A stretch of DNA of 64,000 nt from Bradyrhizobium agreste (GCF_016031625.1 NZ_JACCHP010000006.1:124001-188000), one strand, 5' to 3'. Positions 40,702-50,413 are shown, counted from the stretch's first letter. Notes: a model not told the origin generated them from the letters alone. Numbers and translations are program-made.

Positions 40702-41709
40702 ATGAGCAACCGCGACATCATTGTCATTGGAGGCTCGGCCGGAGCGACCGCGCCATTGAAGCAGATCCTGGGTCGCCTGCCTGCAGATTTGCCGGCCGCC
40801 GTCTTCGTTGTGCTGCACATCCCGGCGCAGGGCATTGGCATCCTCTCCACCGTCGCCAGCAATGCCGGGCCGCTCCCGGTGCGGCAGGCCGAAAACGGCA
40901 TGAAGATCGAGCCCGGTCAGATCTACCTGGGTGCGCCGGACCATCACCTTCTCGTCGCGGAGGACCGCATCTTTCTCGGGCGCGGGCCGCGCGAGAACAT
41001 GGTCCGGCCGGCGATCGATGCCCTGTTCCGCTCCGCCGCACTCTATCACGGTCCGCGCGTCATCGGCGTGCTCCTGAGCGGCCTGTTATCCGACGGTGCG
41101 GCCGGCCTCAACGCCATCAAGCGCTGCGGCGGCTTGGCCGTGGTGCAGGACCCCGCCGATGCGATCTCCGACGAGATGCCGCGGCGCGCCATGGAGGCGA
41201 CCACGGTCGACCTTTGCGTTCCCGGCGCCACCATGGGTGACGTGCTGTCCGAACTGGTCAGGGAGCAGGCCGGCGCCGCGCTGCCCATTCCGCCCGAGAT
41301 AAGGCTCGAGGTGGAAATTGCGGCCGGGGAGCGCGTCGGCAGCGACACTCTCGTTGCGGTTGCCGAACCTGTCGCGCTGACCTGCCCGGCGTGCGGCGGC
41401 GTGCTCTCGGAAGTCAGGGACGCGCGCCCCATGCGCTTCCGCTGCCAGGTGGGGCACGGCTTCACGGCCGACGCGCTCGCCAAGGAACAGGAGGGGCGCG
41501 TTGACGAAGCCCTGCGCGTGGCCCTGCGCATCATCGAGGAGCGCGCGGAGCTTGTGCAGCGCATGGCAGCGGACGGCCGTCGCAGCGGGCGCGCTGCCGT
41601 CGCGGAGATGTACGAGGCTCGGTCACGCGAATACCGCGAATATGCCGACATGATCCGGCGTGTCGTGCTAAAGTCGCTCGATCCTCCCATCGGCGAACGG
41701 GAGGCTTGA
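40702..41709 (+). CDS. CheB-type protein-glutamate methylesterase without receiver domain
   Basis: 335 residues from ATG 40702 (MSNRDIIVIGGSAGA). The methylesterase domain fills residues ~1-185 with catalytic Ser in GGSAG, His in VVLHIPAQG and Asp in LSGLLSDGAAG. A C-terminal part has a possible zinc knuckle (CPACGG and RCQVGH) and helices. The usual N-terminal receiver is absent, so it is a stand-alone CheB. No flagellar or chemoreceptor genes are nearby, so the target is not obvious. The large sensor fusion at 42328 may be a partner. Confidence 0.85.
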   Translation: MSNRDIIVIGGSAGATAPLKQILGRLPADLPAAVFVVLHIPAQGIGILSTVASNAGPLPVRQAENGMKIEPGQIYLGAPDHHLLVAEDRIFLGRGPRENMVRPAIDALFRSAALYHGPRVIGVLLSGLLSDGAAGLNAIKRCGGLAVVQDPADAISDEMPRRAMEATTVDLCVPGATMGDVLSELVREQAGAALPIPPEIRLEVEIAAGERVGSDTLVAVAEPVALTCPACGGVLSEVRDARPMRFRCQVGHGFTADALAKEQEGRVDEALRVALRIIEERAELVQRMAADGRRSGRAAVAEMYEARSREYREYADMIRRVVLKSLDPPIGEREA

Positions 41710-41719
41710 AGGCTTGGCC

Positions 41720-41986
41720 ATGGCCATTTCCCTTGCCGAACGCACCGCGCAGCTCAATGCCGAGCAGAGCCTCCTGGTGAAAGCCGATAAGGACATCGAG
41801 GAGGGCTGGAAGCGCATCCGCGATCAGGAAGATCGCGTGCGTGAGCTCATGGCCGGCGGACACGACACGCGCCAGGCGGAGCGGCTGGTCGACTTGCTCA
41901 GGCAGACCTTGGTCGAGTGGGAGCGGCACCGCGTCCTGATCGAGGAGCGGATCGAGTATCTCCGGCAGGAGGTCGCGGCGGGCTAG
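41720..41986 (+). CDS. Hypothetical coiled-coil protein
   Basis: 88 residues, almost all helical and charged (LAERTAQLNAEQSLLVKADK and LVDLLRQTLVEWERHRVL). It begins 10 bases after the cheB stop. The TTG at 41714 is an alternative start. It is probably co-transcribed with cheB. No family recognised. Confidence 0.65.
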   Translation: MAISLAERTAQLNAEQSLLVKADKDIEEGWKRIRDQEDRVRELMAGGHDTRQAERLVDLLRQTLVEWERHRVLIEERIEYLRQEVAAG

Positions 41987-42159
41987 TTGGAGCGCGCGGC
42001 AGGTCTCCCGAACTCTGCGCTGAGGTCGACGAACATGGCATCGAGCTGCCACTCCGCGCAGCGGCGCCAGCGCTCGCTTCCGGCTAGCAGGCGGCGAGTG
42101 CCCGCGGTGGCGCGCTCGGGGCGCCTGATCAGGGTGGTGCGCTCCTTGGAGACTGGCAT
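41983..42159 (-). CDS. Hypothetical protein, 58 residues
   Basis: Read by hand from the minus strand: starts MPVSKERTTLIRRPERATAG and ends with an acidic/aromatic part (WQLDAMFVDLSAEFGRPAA). TGGAGGAAC lies eight bases before the ATG, a strong ribosome-binding site. Its stop overlaps the stop of the coiled-coil gene by 3 bases tail to tail. No family is recognised. Confidence 0.5.
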   Translation of the reverse strand: MPVSKERTTLIRRPERATAGTRRLLAGSERWRRCAEWQLDAMFVDLSAEFGRPAARSN

Positions 42160-42327
42160 CGCGGGTTCCTCCAGAGCGCCTTGGCGTATGCAGAGCCGGC
42201 CGGAGCTGACGACGCTGAAAGGCCGGGGACATTTCTGTGTTTAATGTGTTGGGATAATATCGATTTCTGCTATTTGCAGGAGCCGGGCGCCCGTTGGTCC
42301 CGGGAGCGAACGAGAGCCACCAGAGCC

Positions 42328-45300
42328 ATGCATGATGTCGGCGACCAGCCGGTCCAAGGAGAGCGCCAGGTCAAGACTCCTCTGATCATAGGGGTCGGCG
42401 CTTCGCCTGGAGCTCTTGACAGCATCGAGCGGTTCTTCGGCAAGCTGACTGTCGGCGCCGATCAGGCCATCGTGCTGGCGCTTCAGTATCACGAGACTTA
42501 CGACGAGCAGCGGTTGCGCGGGATCCTTCAGGCGCCCGATGGCGGCAAGCTCGCCGAGATCGACGACGGCCGTCCGATCGAAGGCGGCACCATCTATCTG
42601 TGTCCACCAGCCATGATCACCACCATTCAGGGTGATCGATTCGCAATCCGCAAGGCGGAGCAGGCGCCCGGCGAACGCGCCACAATCGACAGCTTCCTGG
42701 TCTCGCTGGCAGAGGAGCGGGCAGAGCAGTCCATCGGCGTCATCCTTGCGGGCACCGGGGGCGACGGGACGCTGGGCACGGCGACACTGAAGGATCACGG
42801 CGGCCTCGCTATTGCCGAGAGGATTGGAGACGCAGACGAGGCCGGGCATCTCAACGGCAACACGCCTGCGGCGATCGCCGATTACGTGCTGCCGCCCGAG
42901 GATATCCCCGAGCATATCCAGGTCTATGCCCGCCATCTCAGGCGTCTGGAGGAAAAGCAGGGCTTCGACGAGGTTCTGGCGGCGGCTGCCACCTCGCTGT
43001 CGCGCATCGCCGACATCCTGCGCAACAAGACCGGCAACGATTTCCACGGCTACAAGCAGAATACCTTCCTGCGCCGCGTGCAGCGGCGCATGCAGGTGGT
43101 CCGGATCGACGACATTGCCGCCTATGTCGATTTCCTTCGGAACGACAAGGACGAAGCTCAGCACCTCTTCAATGACCTCCTGATCGGCGTCACCGAATTC
43201 TTCCGCGACAAGCGCGAGTTCGAGGTGCTGGAGACGCAGATCATTCCGAAGATCTTCGAGGGCAAGGGCGCAGGCCAGCAGGTCCGCGTCTGGGTGCTCG
43301 GCTGCGCCACGGGCGAGGAAGCCTACTCGATCGGCATTCTCTTGCGCGAGCACATGGCGCGGATGGACTCCGTGCCGCAGGTCCAGATCTTCGCCACCGA
43401 TATCGATGGGCGGGCGCTGGCAACCGCGCGCGTCGGCCGCTATCGCACCAACATCGAGGCGGACATGACCAGCGAGCGGCTGGCCCGCTGGTTCGTGCGC
43501 GAGGGCGATACCTTCTGCGTCGTGAAAGAGCTGCGCGAGATGTGCATCTTCTCGCAGCACAATGTTATCAAGGATGCGCCGTTTTCCAAGCTCGATCTCG
43601 TTTCCTGCCGCAATCTGCTGATCTATCTCAATGCCGAGCTGCAGAACCGGGTGATACCGCTGTTCCACTTCGCGCTGTTGCCGGAGCGCTACCTGTTCCT
43701 CGGCAATTCCGAGAACGTGACCCGGCATCCCAAGCTGTTCGCGCCGATCGACCGCCGTGCCCGGATCTTCAAGAAGCTGGACACCGGAACGCGGCTGCCG
43801 CCGGAATTTCCGATCACCACCACGGCCGGCCGGGTGCCGGTCGAAGTGCCCGCAACGCGCGCCTTCGGCCCCGACGTCGGCCTCGAGCGGCGCGCCCAGC
43901 GCATCGCCGAGCGCTACGCGCCGGCCTATGTCATCACCGACGACCATTTCCAGGTTCTGCATTTCTCCGGGCGCACCGGTCGCTATATCGAGCCGACCGC
44001 CGGCGCCGCCACGCTCGACCTGATGCAGCTCGTCCATCGCGATCTGCGGCTGGAATTGCGCACCGCGCTCAGTCGCGCCGCCGAGACCAACGAGACCGTC
44101 CATGCCGAGCAGGTTCAACTCGGGGTGAACGGTCACCGCATGCTGGTGGACATTACGGTCGAGCCGATCCAGGAGGGCGCCGGCGGCCACCGCAATTTCG
44201 TGGTCCTGTTCAAGGACGGCCCGGCGCGGACCATCGAGGCCGACCAGTCCAATCCCAACGCGCTGGTGCGCACCGAGCATGTCGAGCGCCTTGAGAGCGA
44301 GCTGCGTGCGACCCGCGAGCGCCTCCAGGCGACGATCGAGGAGCTCGAAAGCACCAACGAGGAGTTGAAATCCTCGAACGAGGAATATCAATCGCTGAAT
44401 GAGGAGTTGCAGTCGGCCAACGAGGAGCTGGAAACCTCGCGCGAGGAGCTGCAGTCCGTCAATGAGGAGCTGACCACCGTCAACGGCGAGCTGGCGCACC
44501 GCGTTCAGGAGCTGACGCGTGCCACCAGCGACCTCAAGAATTTTCTCGAGAGCACGCAGATCGCGACGGTGTTCCTCGACAACGATCTGCGCGTGATGAA
44601 CTTCACGCCGGCGATCACCCAGCTCCTGCATCTCGTCGAGACCGATACGGGGCGGCCGATCAGCCATATCAAGGCGCGTATCCCGATCGAGGAGCTCTAT
44701 GATGACGTTCGCCGCGTTCTGCGCACGCTCGCCAGCGTCGAGCGCGAGCTGAGCGCGCCGGACAGCGGCACGCGTTACATCGTGCGCATCCTGCCATATC
44801 GCAGCATCGACAATTTCATCGCGGGCGTCGTTATCACCTTCATCGACGTCACCGCAATCACCCGTGCCGAGGAGCGGCAGCGCCTGCTGCTCGCCGAGCT
44901 CCAGCACCGGGTTCGCAACACGCTCGGCGTGGTGCGCTCGATCGCGCGCCGCTCGGCGGAAACGAGCTCGACCGTGGAAGAATACGCCTCCCACCTCGAC
45001 GGCCGTCTCAACGCCTTCGCCCGCACCCAGGCGCTGGTGACGCGCGATCCCGAAGGCGGCGTCGATCTGGAATATCTCGTGGTCGAGGAATTGCTCGCCT
45101 ATAATGCCCGCGAAGGCGAGCAGATGCGGGTCTCGGGGCCCAGGGTCCGCTTCCAGCCCAAGGCCGCCGAAACCTTCGCGCTCGCCATCCACGAGCTCGC
45201 GACCAATGCGCTCAAATACGGAGCGCTCAGTCAGCCGAGCGGGCGCATCGAGGTGACCTGGCGCATCGACGAAAGCACCGATCCGGCGGAGCTGGTCTTC

Positions 45301-45495
45301 GAGTGGCGGGAGCGCGGCGGACCCGCTGTCACGACAGGACCGCGAAAGGGCTTTGGGACCGAGCTTCTGGAGCGCACACTGGCGTTCGAGCTGAAGGGGC
45401 AGACCACGATGGTATTCAATCCTGCGGGGCTGCAATGCACGATCACCATCCCCCTGACCAAGCGCGCCTTCCACACGCCGGTGGTGGCCGCCTGA
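42328..45495 (+). CDS. CheB-CheR-PAS-HWE histidine kinase fusion
   Basis: 1,055 residues from the ATG at 42328 (MHDVGDQPVQGERQVKTPLI). Domains in order: CheB-like (~15-195), CheR methyltransferase (~215-480; SAM motif GCATGEEAYS, plus SCRNLLIYLNAELQ), a coiled-coil of E-E-L heptads (~650-735), a PAS domain (~740-860), and an HWE-type kinase (~865-1050) with the phosphorylatable His in ELQHRVRNTLG, an N-box HELATNALKYGALS and the W-x-E motif FEWRERGG. In the CheB part Ser is in GVGASPG and Asp in GTGGDG, but the usual His position reads QYHETYD instead of QHxDP. Such fusions act as soluble sensors outside classical chemotaxis. The stop overlaps the Crp-like start. Confidence 0.92.
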   Translation: MHDVGDQPVQGERQVKTPLIIGVGASPGALDSIERFFGKLTVGADQAIVLALQYHETYDEQRLRGILQAPDGGKLAEIDDGRPIEGGTIYLCPPAMITTIQGDRFAIRKAEQAPGERATIDSFLVSLAEERAEQSIGVILAGTGGDGTLGTATLKDHGGLAIAERIGDADEAGHLNGNTPAAIADYVLPPEDIPEHIQVYARHLRRLEEKQGFDEVLAAAATSLSRIADILRNKTGNDFHGYKQNTFLRRVQRRMQVVRIDDIAAYVDFLRNDKDEAQHLFNDLLIGVTEFFRDKREFEVLETQIIPKIFEGKGAGQQVRVWVLGCATGEEAYSIGILLREHMARMDSVPQVQIFATDIDGRALATARVGRYRTNIEADMTSERLARWFVREGDTFCVVKELREMCIFSQHNVIKDAPFSKLDLVSCRNLLIYLNAELQNRVIPLFHFALLPERYLFLGNSENVTRHPKLFAPIDRRARIFKKLDTGTRLPPEFPITTTAGRVPVEVPATRAFGPDVGLERRAQRIAERYAPAYVITDDHFQVLHFSGRTGRYIEPTAGAATLDLMQLVHRDLRLELRTALSRAAETNETVHAEQVQLGVNGHRMLVDITVEPIQEGAGGHRNFVVLFKDGPARTIEADQSNPNALVRTEHVERLESELRATRERLQATIEELESTNEELKSSNEEYQSLNEELQSANEELETSREELQSVNEELTTVNGELAHRVQELTRATSDLKNFLESTQIATVFLDNDLRVMNFTPAITQLLHLVETDTGRPISHIKARIPIEELYDDVRRVLRTLASVERELSAPDSGTRYIVRILPYRSIDNFIAGVVITFIDVTAITRAEERQRLLLAELQHRVRNTLGVVRSIARRSAETSSTVEEYASHLDGRLNAFARTQALVTRDPEGGVDLEYLVVEELLAYNAREGEQMRVSGPRVRFQPKAAETFALAIHELATNALKYGALSQPSGRIEVTWRIDESTDPAELVFEWRERGGPAVTTGPRKGFGTELLERTLAFELKGQTTMVFNPAGLQCTITIPLTKRAFHTPVVAA

Positions 45496-46253
45496 TGCCG
45501 TTGTCGACAGCCGATCGCAGCGTCGTGGAGCCGGTCATCCGCCGGCTGAGCGCGCTGCGGCCGTTGTCGAGCGAGGCTCGCGCGTTGCTCGAATACGCCC
45601 TGCTCGAAGGCCTGCAACGTGCCGGATCGGGCGAGGACCTGATCGCCGAGGGTGATCCCGTCGATGCCGTCCGCGTGCTGTTGTCGGGCTGGCTCGGCCG
45701 CTACAAGATGCTGGAGGACGGCCGGCGGCAGATCGTGAATTTCATCTTCCCGGGCGAAAGCTGCGATGCGCATGCCTACCTGCTCTCGGAGATGGACCAT
45801 TCGATCGTGGCGCTGACGCCTGCGGTCTATGCCGAGATCAAGCGCGCCCGCTTCGAGAGCCTCCTGGCCAACAACCCCACGCTTTCGGAAGCGTTCTGGT
45901 GCGAGACGCTGCTCAGCAGCGCAATCCAGCGCGAATGGGCAATCAATCTTGGCCGCCGCGTCGCGCTCGAGCGCGTGGCGCATCTGTTCTGCGAAATCCT
46001 CGAGCGGCTTCGACCGGTGGGAATGGTCGACGGCAATTCCTGCCTCATGCCGGTGACGCAAATGGATCTTGCCGATGCCACCGGGCTTTCCGTCGTTCAC
46101 CTCAATCGGACGCTCCAGGAGCTGCGCGCCGCGGGCCTGGTCGTGCTGCGCGAGCGGACGCTGACGATCCCCGACCTCGATGCGCTCAAGAACGCGGCGC
46201 TGTATTCGCCGAGCTATCTGCGGCTCTACCGGACGACCGAAGCGGTCCGCTGA
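45495..46253 (+). CDS. Crp/Fnr-family transcriptional regulator
   Basis: 252 residues. The start ATG overlaps the kinase stop (TGATG), so translation is coupled. A beta-roll sensor domain (LIAEGDPVDAVRVLLSGWLG) precedes a Crp-type winged helix (PVTQMDLADATGLSVVHLN and RTLQELR). It is related to the regulator at 26169: both have REWAINLG or RNWTVNLG, and the same helix-turn-helix pattern. No Fnr Cys cluster. It probably acts in the same pathway as the fusion kinase. Confidence 0.9.
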   Translation: MPLSTADRSVVEPVIRRLSALRPLSSEARALLEYALLEGLQRAGSGEDLIAEGDPVDAVRVLLSGWLGRYKMLEDGRRQIVNFIFPGESCDAHAYLLSEMDHSIVALTPAVYAEIKRARFESLLANNPTLSEAFWCETLLSSAIQREWAINLGRRVALERVAHLFCEILERLRPVGMVDGNSCLMPVTQMDLADATGLSVVHLNRTLQELRAAGLVVLRERTLTIPDLDALKNAALYSPSYLRLYRTTEAVR

Positions 46254-46413
46254 CGGCGTTCCGTCGTTCCGGGTTACCGGCGCGTGGTTGAGGACGGTCC
46301 GGCGGCGTCGTGGCGGCTTGATCCAAGTTAATCGGCGACGCTTTTCGAGCCGTTGGCGCAATTTGAGTAACCTATGCAAAGGCGCGCTCGGGAGCACTGT
46401 TGCAGGATGGCTG

Positions 46414-46596
46414 ATGCCAGACACCCTGTTTGCCCGCGCAACACGCGCTATCGAAGAGAGCCGCGCCCTCCGGGAGCAGCACAGACAAGTTGCGGGACGC
46501 TATGGCGAGGCCGTGAACGATTTGCGTTTGGCCATTATGGACAGCGCCATGCTTCGCTCCGAGATCAGGGCGCGCCGCGACAACGAGGAATCCTAG
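46414..46596 (+). CDS. Hypothetical protein, 60 residues
   Basis: Starts MPDTLFARATRAIEESRALR, with AGGA upstream. Charged helical protein (HRQVAGRYGEAVNDLRLAIM) without signal or membrane segment. Lies 160 bases after the Crp-like gene. No family recognised. Confidence 0.55.
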   Translation: MPDTLFARATRAIEESRALREQHRQVAGRYGEAVNDLRLAIMDSAMLRSEIRARRDNEES

Positions 46597-46735
46597 CTCC
46601 GGTCTTTTCGCCGTAACAGGCAACCGTTCCCTTTCTGGAACGTTAGATCCTTTGCGAGGCTGTGCGTGCAGCCTGGCATCAACACCCGTCGGAACGCAAC
46701 GACGCGCTCGACCTCATGCACCAGGAGGACGCCTG

Positions 46736-46936
46736 ATGAGGACGCGACATCGGTTCAAGCAAGTCGACACTCTGGAAGCGCGGCTGGCCGCCGAGGCGGA
46801 GCGCCTGCGCGAACAGGCGAGCTTGCTTCCGCCCGGCGCGGCGCGCGACGAGATCCTGCGCAAGGCACGTCAGGCGGAAACGGGATCGCAGATGAGCGAG
46901 TGGCTGAGGTCGCCGGGCCTGCAGCCGCCGAACTAG
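46736..46936 (+). CDS. Small protein, paralogue A
   Basis: 66 residues; GGAGG lies before the ATG. The core LAAEAERLREQASLLPPGAA and the end LRKARQAETGSQMSEWL match the protein at 47525 residue by residue (R-A-S/Q-x-LPPG, L-R-K/R-A-R/K-Q, WL). It is an all-helical small protein of the kind common in rhizobia. Function unknown. Confidence 0.7.
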   Translation: MRTRHRFKQVDTLEARLAAEAERLREQASLLPPGAARDEILRKARQAETGSQMSEWLRSPGLQPPN

Positions 46937-46953
46937 CCCGGCGGCGCCCGTCG

Positions 46954-47241
46954 TCAGCGCCGCTTCGCAGCTTTGCTTCGCCGGTTGTAGGGCGAGCGGT
47001 TGACCGGCCGCAGCGAAATTCCTTCGCGTTGCGCCTTGCTGCGGATGGCGGCGACGGGGCGCTGCAGCTTGATGCTCATCACGCCTGTCGGCGTGTTGCC
47101 TTTCGCGAGCTGCTTCAGCTTGCTCACATCCGCCGCCGTCCACGGCTCGCGCGTGCGGCGCTTGTAGGCGGGATTTGCCTTGCGCGGTCCTTTGCGGCCG
47201 ATCGGCGAGCCTGGGCGTTTCCATGCTGCTTTTGCCATCAT
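46954..47241 (-). CDS. Small basic SANT/Myb-like putative DNA-binding protein
   Basis: 95 residues, very basic. The centre PWTAADVSKLKQLAKGNTPT and the following VMSIKLQRPVAAIRSKAQ have the spacing of a Myb/SANT-like or SwrD-type three-helix DNA-binding fold: W at the start, then a helix and R-A-I-R-S-K-A. Lys/Arg-rich ends could contact DNA. The start with M-M is ambiguous by one codon. Family assignment is tentative. Confidence 0.7.
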   Translation of the reverse strand: MMAKAAWKRPGSPIGRKGPRKANPAYKRRTREPWTAADVSKLKQLAKGNTPTGVMSIKLQRPVAAIRSKAQREGISLRPVNRSPYNRRSKAAKRR

Positions 47242-47524
47242 GATCCTCCTTCAAGTCGTCCTTGAACATACGAATCAGCATTTCGGTTCCGGCGCAGTCC
47301 GGATCGATCGGTCCCGCGGTTGTGCTTTGCGCAAAATCGCGCAGCGTTAACTTATGGAAATGCTGGAACCGCAAATTGCGGCGGAAGCTACAATCGTTGC
47401 CGGGCTGAGCCGCCTCGGCCGGCAAGCGACTTCAGTGACAACAGAACCTGGGCCCCGGCGCCCGATCCCCCGCCGGGGCCGATTTCCTTCGAACCGAATT
47501 GTCCACGAGAGTTCAGAAGTACAG

Positions 47525-47734
47525 ATGACCGCGAAACGTAACCGCAGGAAACAAACCCAAACGCTTCAGGAGCGGCTGGCCGCCTTTGCGGAAAGCGCCC
47601 GCGAGCGCGCGAGCAGCCTGCCGCCCGGCAGAGAGCGCGAGATGCTGCTGCGCCGCGCCAAGCAGAACGAAGTGACCTCGAACCTGACGGATTGGCTGAG
47701 CGCACCCGCCGCTCCCAGGCGAGGACACCCATAG
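47525..47734 (+). CDS. Small protein, paralogue B
   Basis: 69 residues with a basic N-terminus (MTAKRNRRKQTQTLQERL), then LAAFAESARERASSLPPG and LLRRAKQNEVTSNLTDWL, aligned with paralogue A at 46736. It ends overlapping the GTG start of the next gene (TAGTG), so the two are coupled. Function unknown. Confidence 0.68.
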   Translation: MTAKRNRRKQTQTLQERLAAFAESARERASSLPPGREREMLLRRAKQNEVTSNLTDWLSAPAAPRRGHP

Positions 47735-47934
47735 TGGCAAGCATCAAGCATTACCGTGCGTTCCAGATCGATCCGGACGGGCACGTGTTCGGATGCATCA
47801 ACCTGGTCTGCGACGACGACGAAGAGGCCAAGCGCGAGGCCGCCTCGCTCGTTCTGGCGCATCGCATCGAGCTGTGGCGGCTGGACCAGCGGATCGCCAA
47901 ATTCGATGCGCCGCAGGAGCTTGCTCGCCAGTAA
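47734..47934 (+). CDS. Hypothetical protein, 66 residues
   Basis: Starts at GTG 47734, overlapping the previous stop. Reads VASIKHYRAFQIDPDGHVFG and ends with an acidic/helical part (CDDDEEAKREAASLVL). It matches the pattern of small rhizobial proteins predicted to have a short beta-sheet and helix. No named family. Confidence 0.65.
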   Translation: MASIKHYRAFQIDPDGHVFGCINLVCDDDEEAKREAASLVLAHRIELWRLDQRIAKFDAPQELARQ

Positions 47935-47999
47935 AGCGTTGGGAACCGCGCGCTGGGCGCCGGGTTGGGTCGGATGACACCGACTTCCCAGGAGACAGC

Positions 48000-49076
48000 A
48001 TGACGGACGCCGACATTCGCAAGGGGATGCCGCCCGTCAAGCTGTCGCGCCAGGAGTTCGAGCAGCGCTACAGGGGTCAGTTCGTCGATCCCGCCTTTGC
48101 TCCGCTCGGGCGCGAGCTCGACGCCATCATTGCTGCGGCCTGGGATGCCTACAGAAATTCGCGCAAGGCGCCGTTGACGCGGAAGGCCGGCGCAGGCTTC
48201 TCCGACCCCGACTACGATCTCGCCGTCGACTGGCTCGAAGCGCGCGCAAAAATCATGGACGCGCAGCGTCGCCACGACGATGCCGACGAGACGCCGCGCA
48301 TCCTGATCATCAACGGCTCGGCCCGCAGCGAGCACACCTGTCCCGGCGAGATGTCCAAGACCTGGCGGCTGGTCAAGCTGGCCGAGCCCGTCTTCATCGA
48401 GATGGGCTTTGCCGTCGACATCCTCGATCTGTCGCGCCTCGCCTCCGAATTCGGCAAGACCATTCATCCCTGCAAGTCCTGCGTCGGCACCGCCATGCCG
48501 CTGTGCCACTGGCCGTGCAGCTGCTATCCGAACTACTCGCTGGGCCAGACCCACGACTGGATGAACGAGATCTATCCGCTTTGGGTTGCGGCCCACGGCA
48601 TCCTGATCGTGGCGCCCGTGAACTGGTATCATGTGCCCGCCGGTCTCAAGGCAATGATGGACCGCATGGTCTGCGCCGACGGCGGCAATCCCGATCCGAC
48701 CTCGACCCACGGCAAGAACGCCGCGGAAGCCAAGGCGATCGAGCTGAAGGGCTGGCCCTATCCGCGCCATCTCGCCGGCCGTCATTTCGGCATCGTCGTT
48801 CACGGCGACGCGGTCGGCGCGGAGGGCGTGCGCCGGGCCTTGTCCGACTGGCTGACCGACATGCATCTGATCTCGGCGGGCCGCTACGCCGAGCTCGACG
48901 GTTATGTCGGCTACATGGCGCCGTACGCCACCTCGCATCGCGAGCTCGACGAGGATCGCGAATTCCAGCAACAGGTGCAGAATGCGGCGCGCGCGCTCGG
49001 CAACGCGGTTCGGCTGGCGCGAGGCGGGCGCCTCGAGGAGCCCGGCGCCGGTCTTGCGGACCCAAATCCCAAATGA
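48000..49076 (+). CDS. Flavodoxin-like NADPH-dependent FMN reductase family protein
   Basis: 358 residues from the ATG at 48000. Residues ~1-90 are a family-specific helical extension. Next comes a flavodoxin-fold FMN reductase with [20 protein letters not shown] (phosphate loop) and [20 protein letters not shown]. Between these lies a Cys-rich insert [20 protein letters not shown], unusual for plain FMN reductases and suggestive of metal or disulfide chemistry. The stop overlaps the following TrxR-like gene (ATGA), pointing to joint action in redox metabolism. Confidence 0.82.
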   Translation: MTDADIRKGMPPVKLSRQEFEQRYRGQFVDPAFAPLGRELDAIIAAAWDAYRNSRKAPLTRKAGAGFSDPDYDLAVDWLEARAKIMDAQRRHDDADETPRILIINGSARSEHTCPGEMSKTWRLVKLAEPVFIEMGFAVDILDLSRLASEFGKTIHPCKSCVGTAMPLCHWPCSCYPNYSLGQTHDWMNEIYPLWVAAHGILIVAPVNWYHVPAGLKAMMDRMVCADGGNPDPTSTHGKNAAEAKAIELKGWPYPRHLAGRHFGIVVHGDAVGAEGVRRALSDWLTDMHLISAGRYAELDGYVGYMAPYATSHRELDEDREFQQQVQNAARALGNAVRLARGGRLEEPGAGLADPNPK

Positions 49077-49975
49077 TCGACGCGCCACCAGTTGAATGCC
49101 TGATCGTCGGAGGCGGCCCGGCCGGACTGATGGCCGCGATCTATCTGGCGCGCTTTCGCCGCCGCGTCTGCGTCGTGGACGCCGGCGCGAGCCGGGCGGC
49201 GCTGATCCCGCGCAGCCACAACGTCCCGGGCTTCGTCCACGGCCTGTCCGGCACGGAGCTGATCGAGCGGATGTCGGCCCAGCTGCACGAGCTCGCCGTC
49301 ACGCGCGTGGAGGCCGAGGTCACGGCGTTGCAGTGTGACCAAGATGGTTTCGAAGCGAGCTGGAATGGGGGCGCGCACGCGGCCGCCACCGTCATTCTCG
49401 CCTGCGGGATCGTCGATACCCGTCCGCCGTTCGACGAATGGCGCACCGCCGTCACCGATGGCCTGCTGCGCTACTGCCCCGTCTGCGACGCCTTCGAGGC
49501 GACCGGCCGCCGCATCGGAGTCATCGGCCCGCTCGCCCGCGCTGCGGGCAAGGCGCTGTTCCTGCGCGGCTATTCGCGGGACGTGACGCTGCTCGCAACG
49601 GGGCCTGATGACGATCGGTCGGCAACGTCACGGCTGGCCGAAGCGGGCGTCAAGGTCGTGTTCGCGCCCGACCTGCGTTTGCGGCGACAAGGCGAGGGCC
49701 TCGAAGCCGTCTTTGCCGACGGCAGGACGGCGCAATTCGAGATGGTCTATCCCGCGATGGGGGCGCAGGTGCGCTCGCAGCTCGCGATGGCGCTTGGCGC
49801 CGGTCATAACGCGGAGGGTTATCTGGAGGTTGACGATCACCAGCGCACGTCGATCGCCGGGCTCTACGGCATCGGCGACGTCGTCACCGACCTGCACCAG
49901 ATCTCGGTCGCGTTCGGCCATGCCGCCATCGCCGCCTGCACGATCCACAACAGCCTGCCGCCGCGGCTGGCCTGA
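49073..49975 (+). CDS. Thioredoxin reductase-like FAD-dependent oxidoreductase
   Basis: 300 residues. N-terminal FAD motif [20 protein letters not shown], active-site-like CPVCDAFEA near residue 143, an NAD(P)-binding part with [17 protein letters not shown] (the second Rossmann Gly pattern is altered, GPLARAAG), and C-terminal [20 protein letters not shown]. The CxxC position matches low-molecular-weight thioredoxin reductase. Coupled to the flavodoxin-like gene. Confidence 0.87.
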   Translation: MIDAPPVECLIVGGGPAGLMAAIYLARFRRRVCVVDAGASRAALIPRSHNVPGFVHGLSGTELIERMSAQLHELAVTRVEAEVTALQCDQDGFEASWNGGAHAAATVILACGIVDTRPPFDEWRTAVTDGLLRYCPVCDAFEATGRRIGVIGPLARAAGKALFLRGYSRDVTLLATGPDDDRSATSRLAEAGVKVVFAPDLRLRRQGEGLEAVFADGRTAQFEMVYPAMGAQVRSQLAMALGAGHNAEGYLEVDDHQRTSIAGLYGIGDVVTDLHQISVAFGHAAIAACTIHNSLPPRLA

Positions 49976-50073
49976 CGGGACGGCGGTGAGCCTCACAATC
50001 GACCGGAACCGGGAACGAAGTGCGGTGCCCCGCTTTGGTCGAGCGGAGCGGGGCGCGCAACTGGAGACAAACG

Positions 50074-50403
50074 ATGGCTCAATCCGAAGACATGACCCGC
50101 TGCATCGCGCTTTGCATGAGCTGCTACCAGACATGTCTCGGCACGGCGATGAACCATTGCCTCGAGACCGGCGGCCAGCATGTCGAGCCGAAGCATTTCC
50201 GCCTGATGATGGCCTGTGCCGAAATGTGCCGGACCGCCGCGCATTTCATGCTGATCAACACGCCGCATCATAAGCACACCTGTGGTGAGTGCGCGGAAAT
50301 CTGCGCCGAATGTGCCGAGGATTGCGCCCGGATCGGCGGCATGGACGAATGCGTCGCGACGTGCCGCTCCTGCGCCCAATCCTGCCGCGCGATGGCGGCT
50401 TGA
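50074..50403 (+). CDS. Four-helix bundle copper-binding protein (Csp-like)
   Basis: 109 residues, extremely Cys-rich: repeated C-x3-C and C-x2-C pairs (CIALCMSCYQTCLG, CAEMC, CGECAEICAECAEDC, CVATCRSCAQSC). This is the DUF326 copper storage protein pattern in which cysteines line a helical bundle and bind Cu(I). No Tat or Sec signal is visible, so it is cytosolic (Csp3-like). It may buffer copper for the oxidase-rich physiology suggested elsewhere; that link is inference. Confidence 0.9.
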   Translation: MAQSEDMTRCIALCMSCYQTCLGTAMNHCLETGGQHVEPKHFRLMMACAEMCRTAAHFMLINTPHHKHTCGECAEICAECAEDCARIGGMDECVATCRSCAQSCRAMAA

Positions 50404-50413
50404 GGAAGAGCCC

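Noticed and set aside
42241..45474. 1,077-codon open frame on the minus strand
   Set aside because: It is the antisense shadow of the CheB-CheR-HWE fusion, whose sense frame has clear domains; high GC keeps the opposite frame open.
40221..46253. Classical chemotaxis operon
   Set aside because: CheB and CheR domains are present, but no CheA, CheW, MCP or flagellar genes are seen; this is better read as a sensor system.
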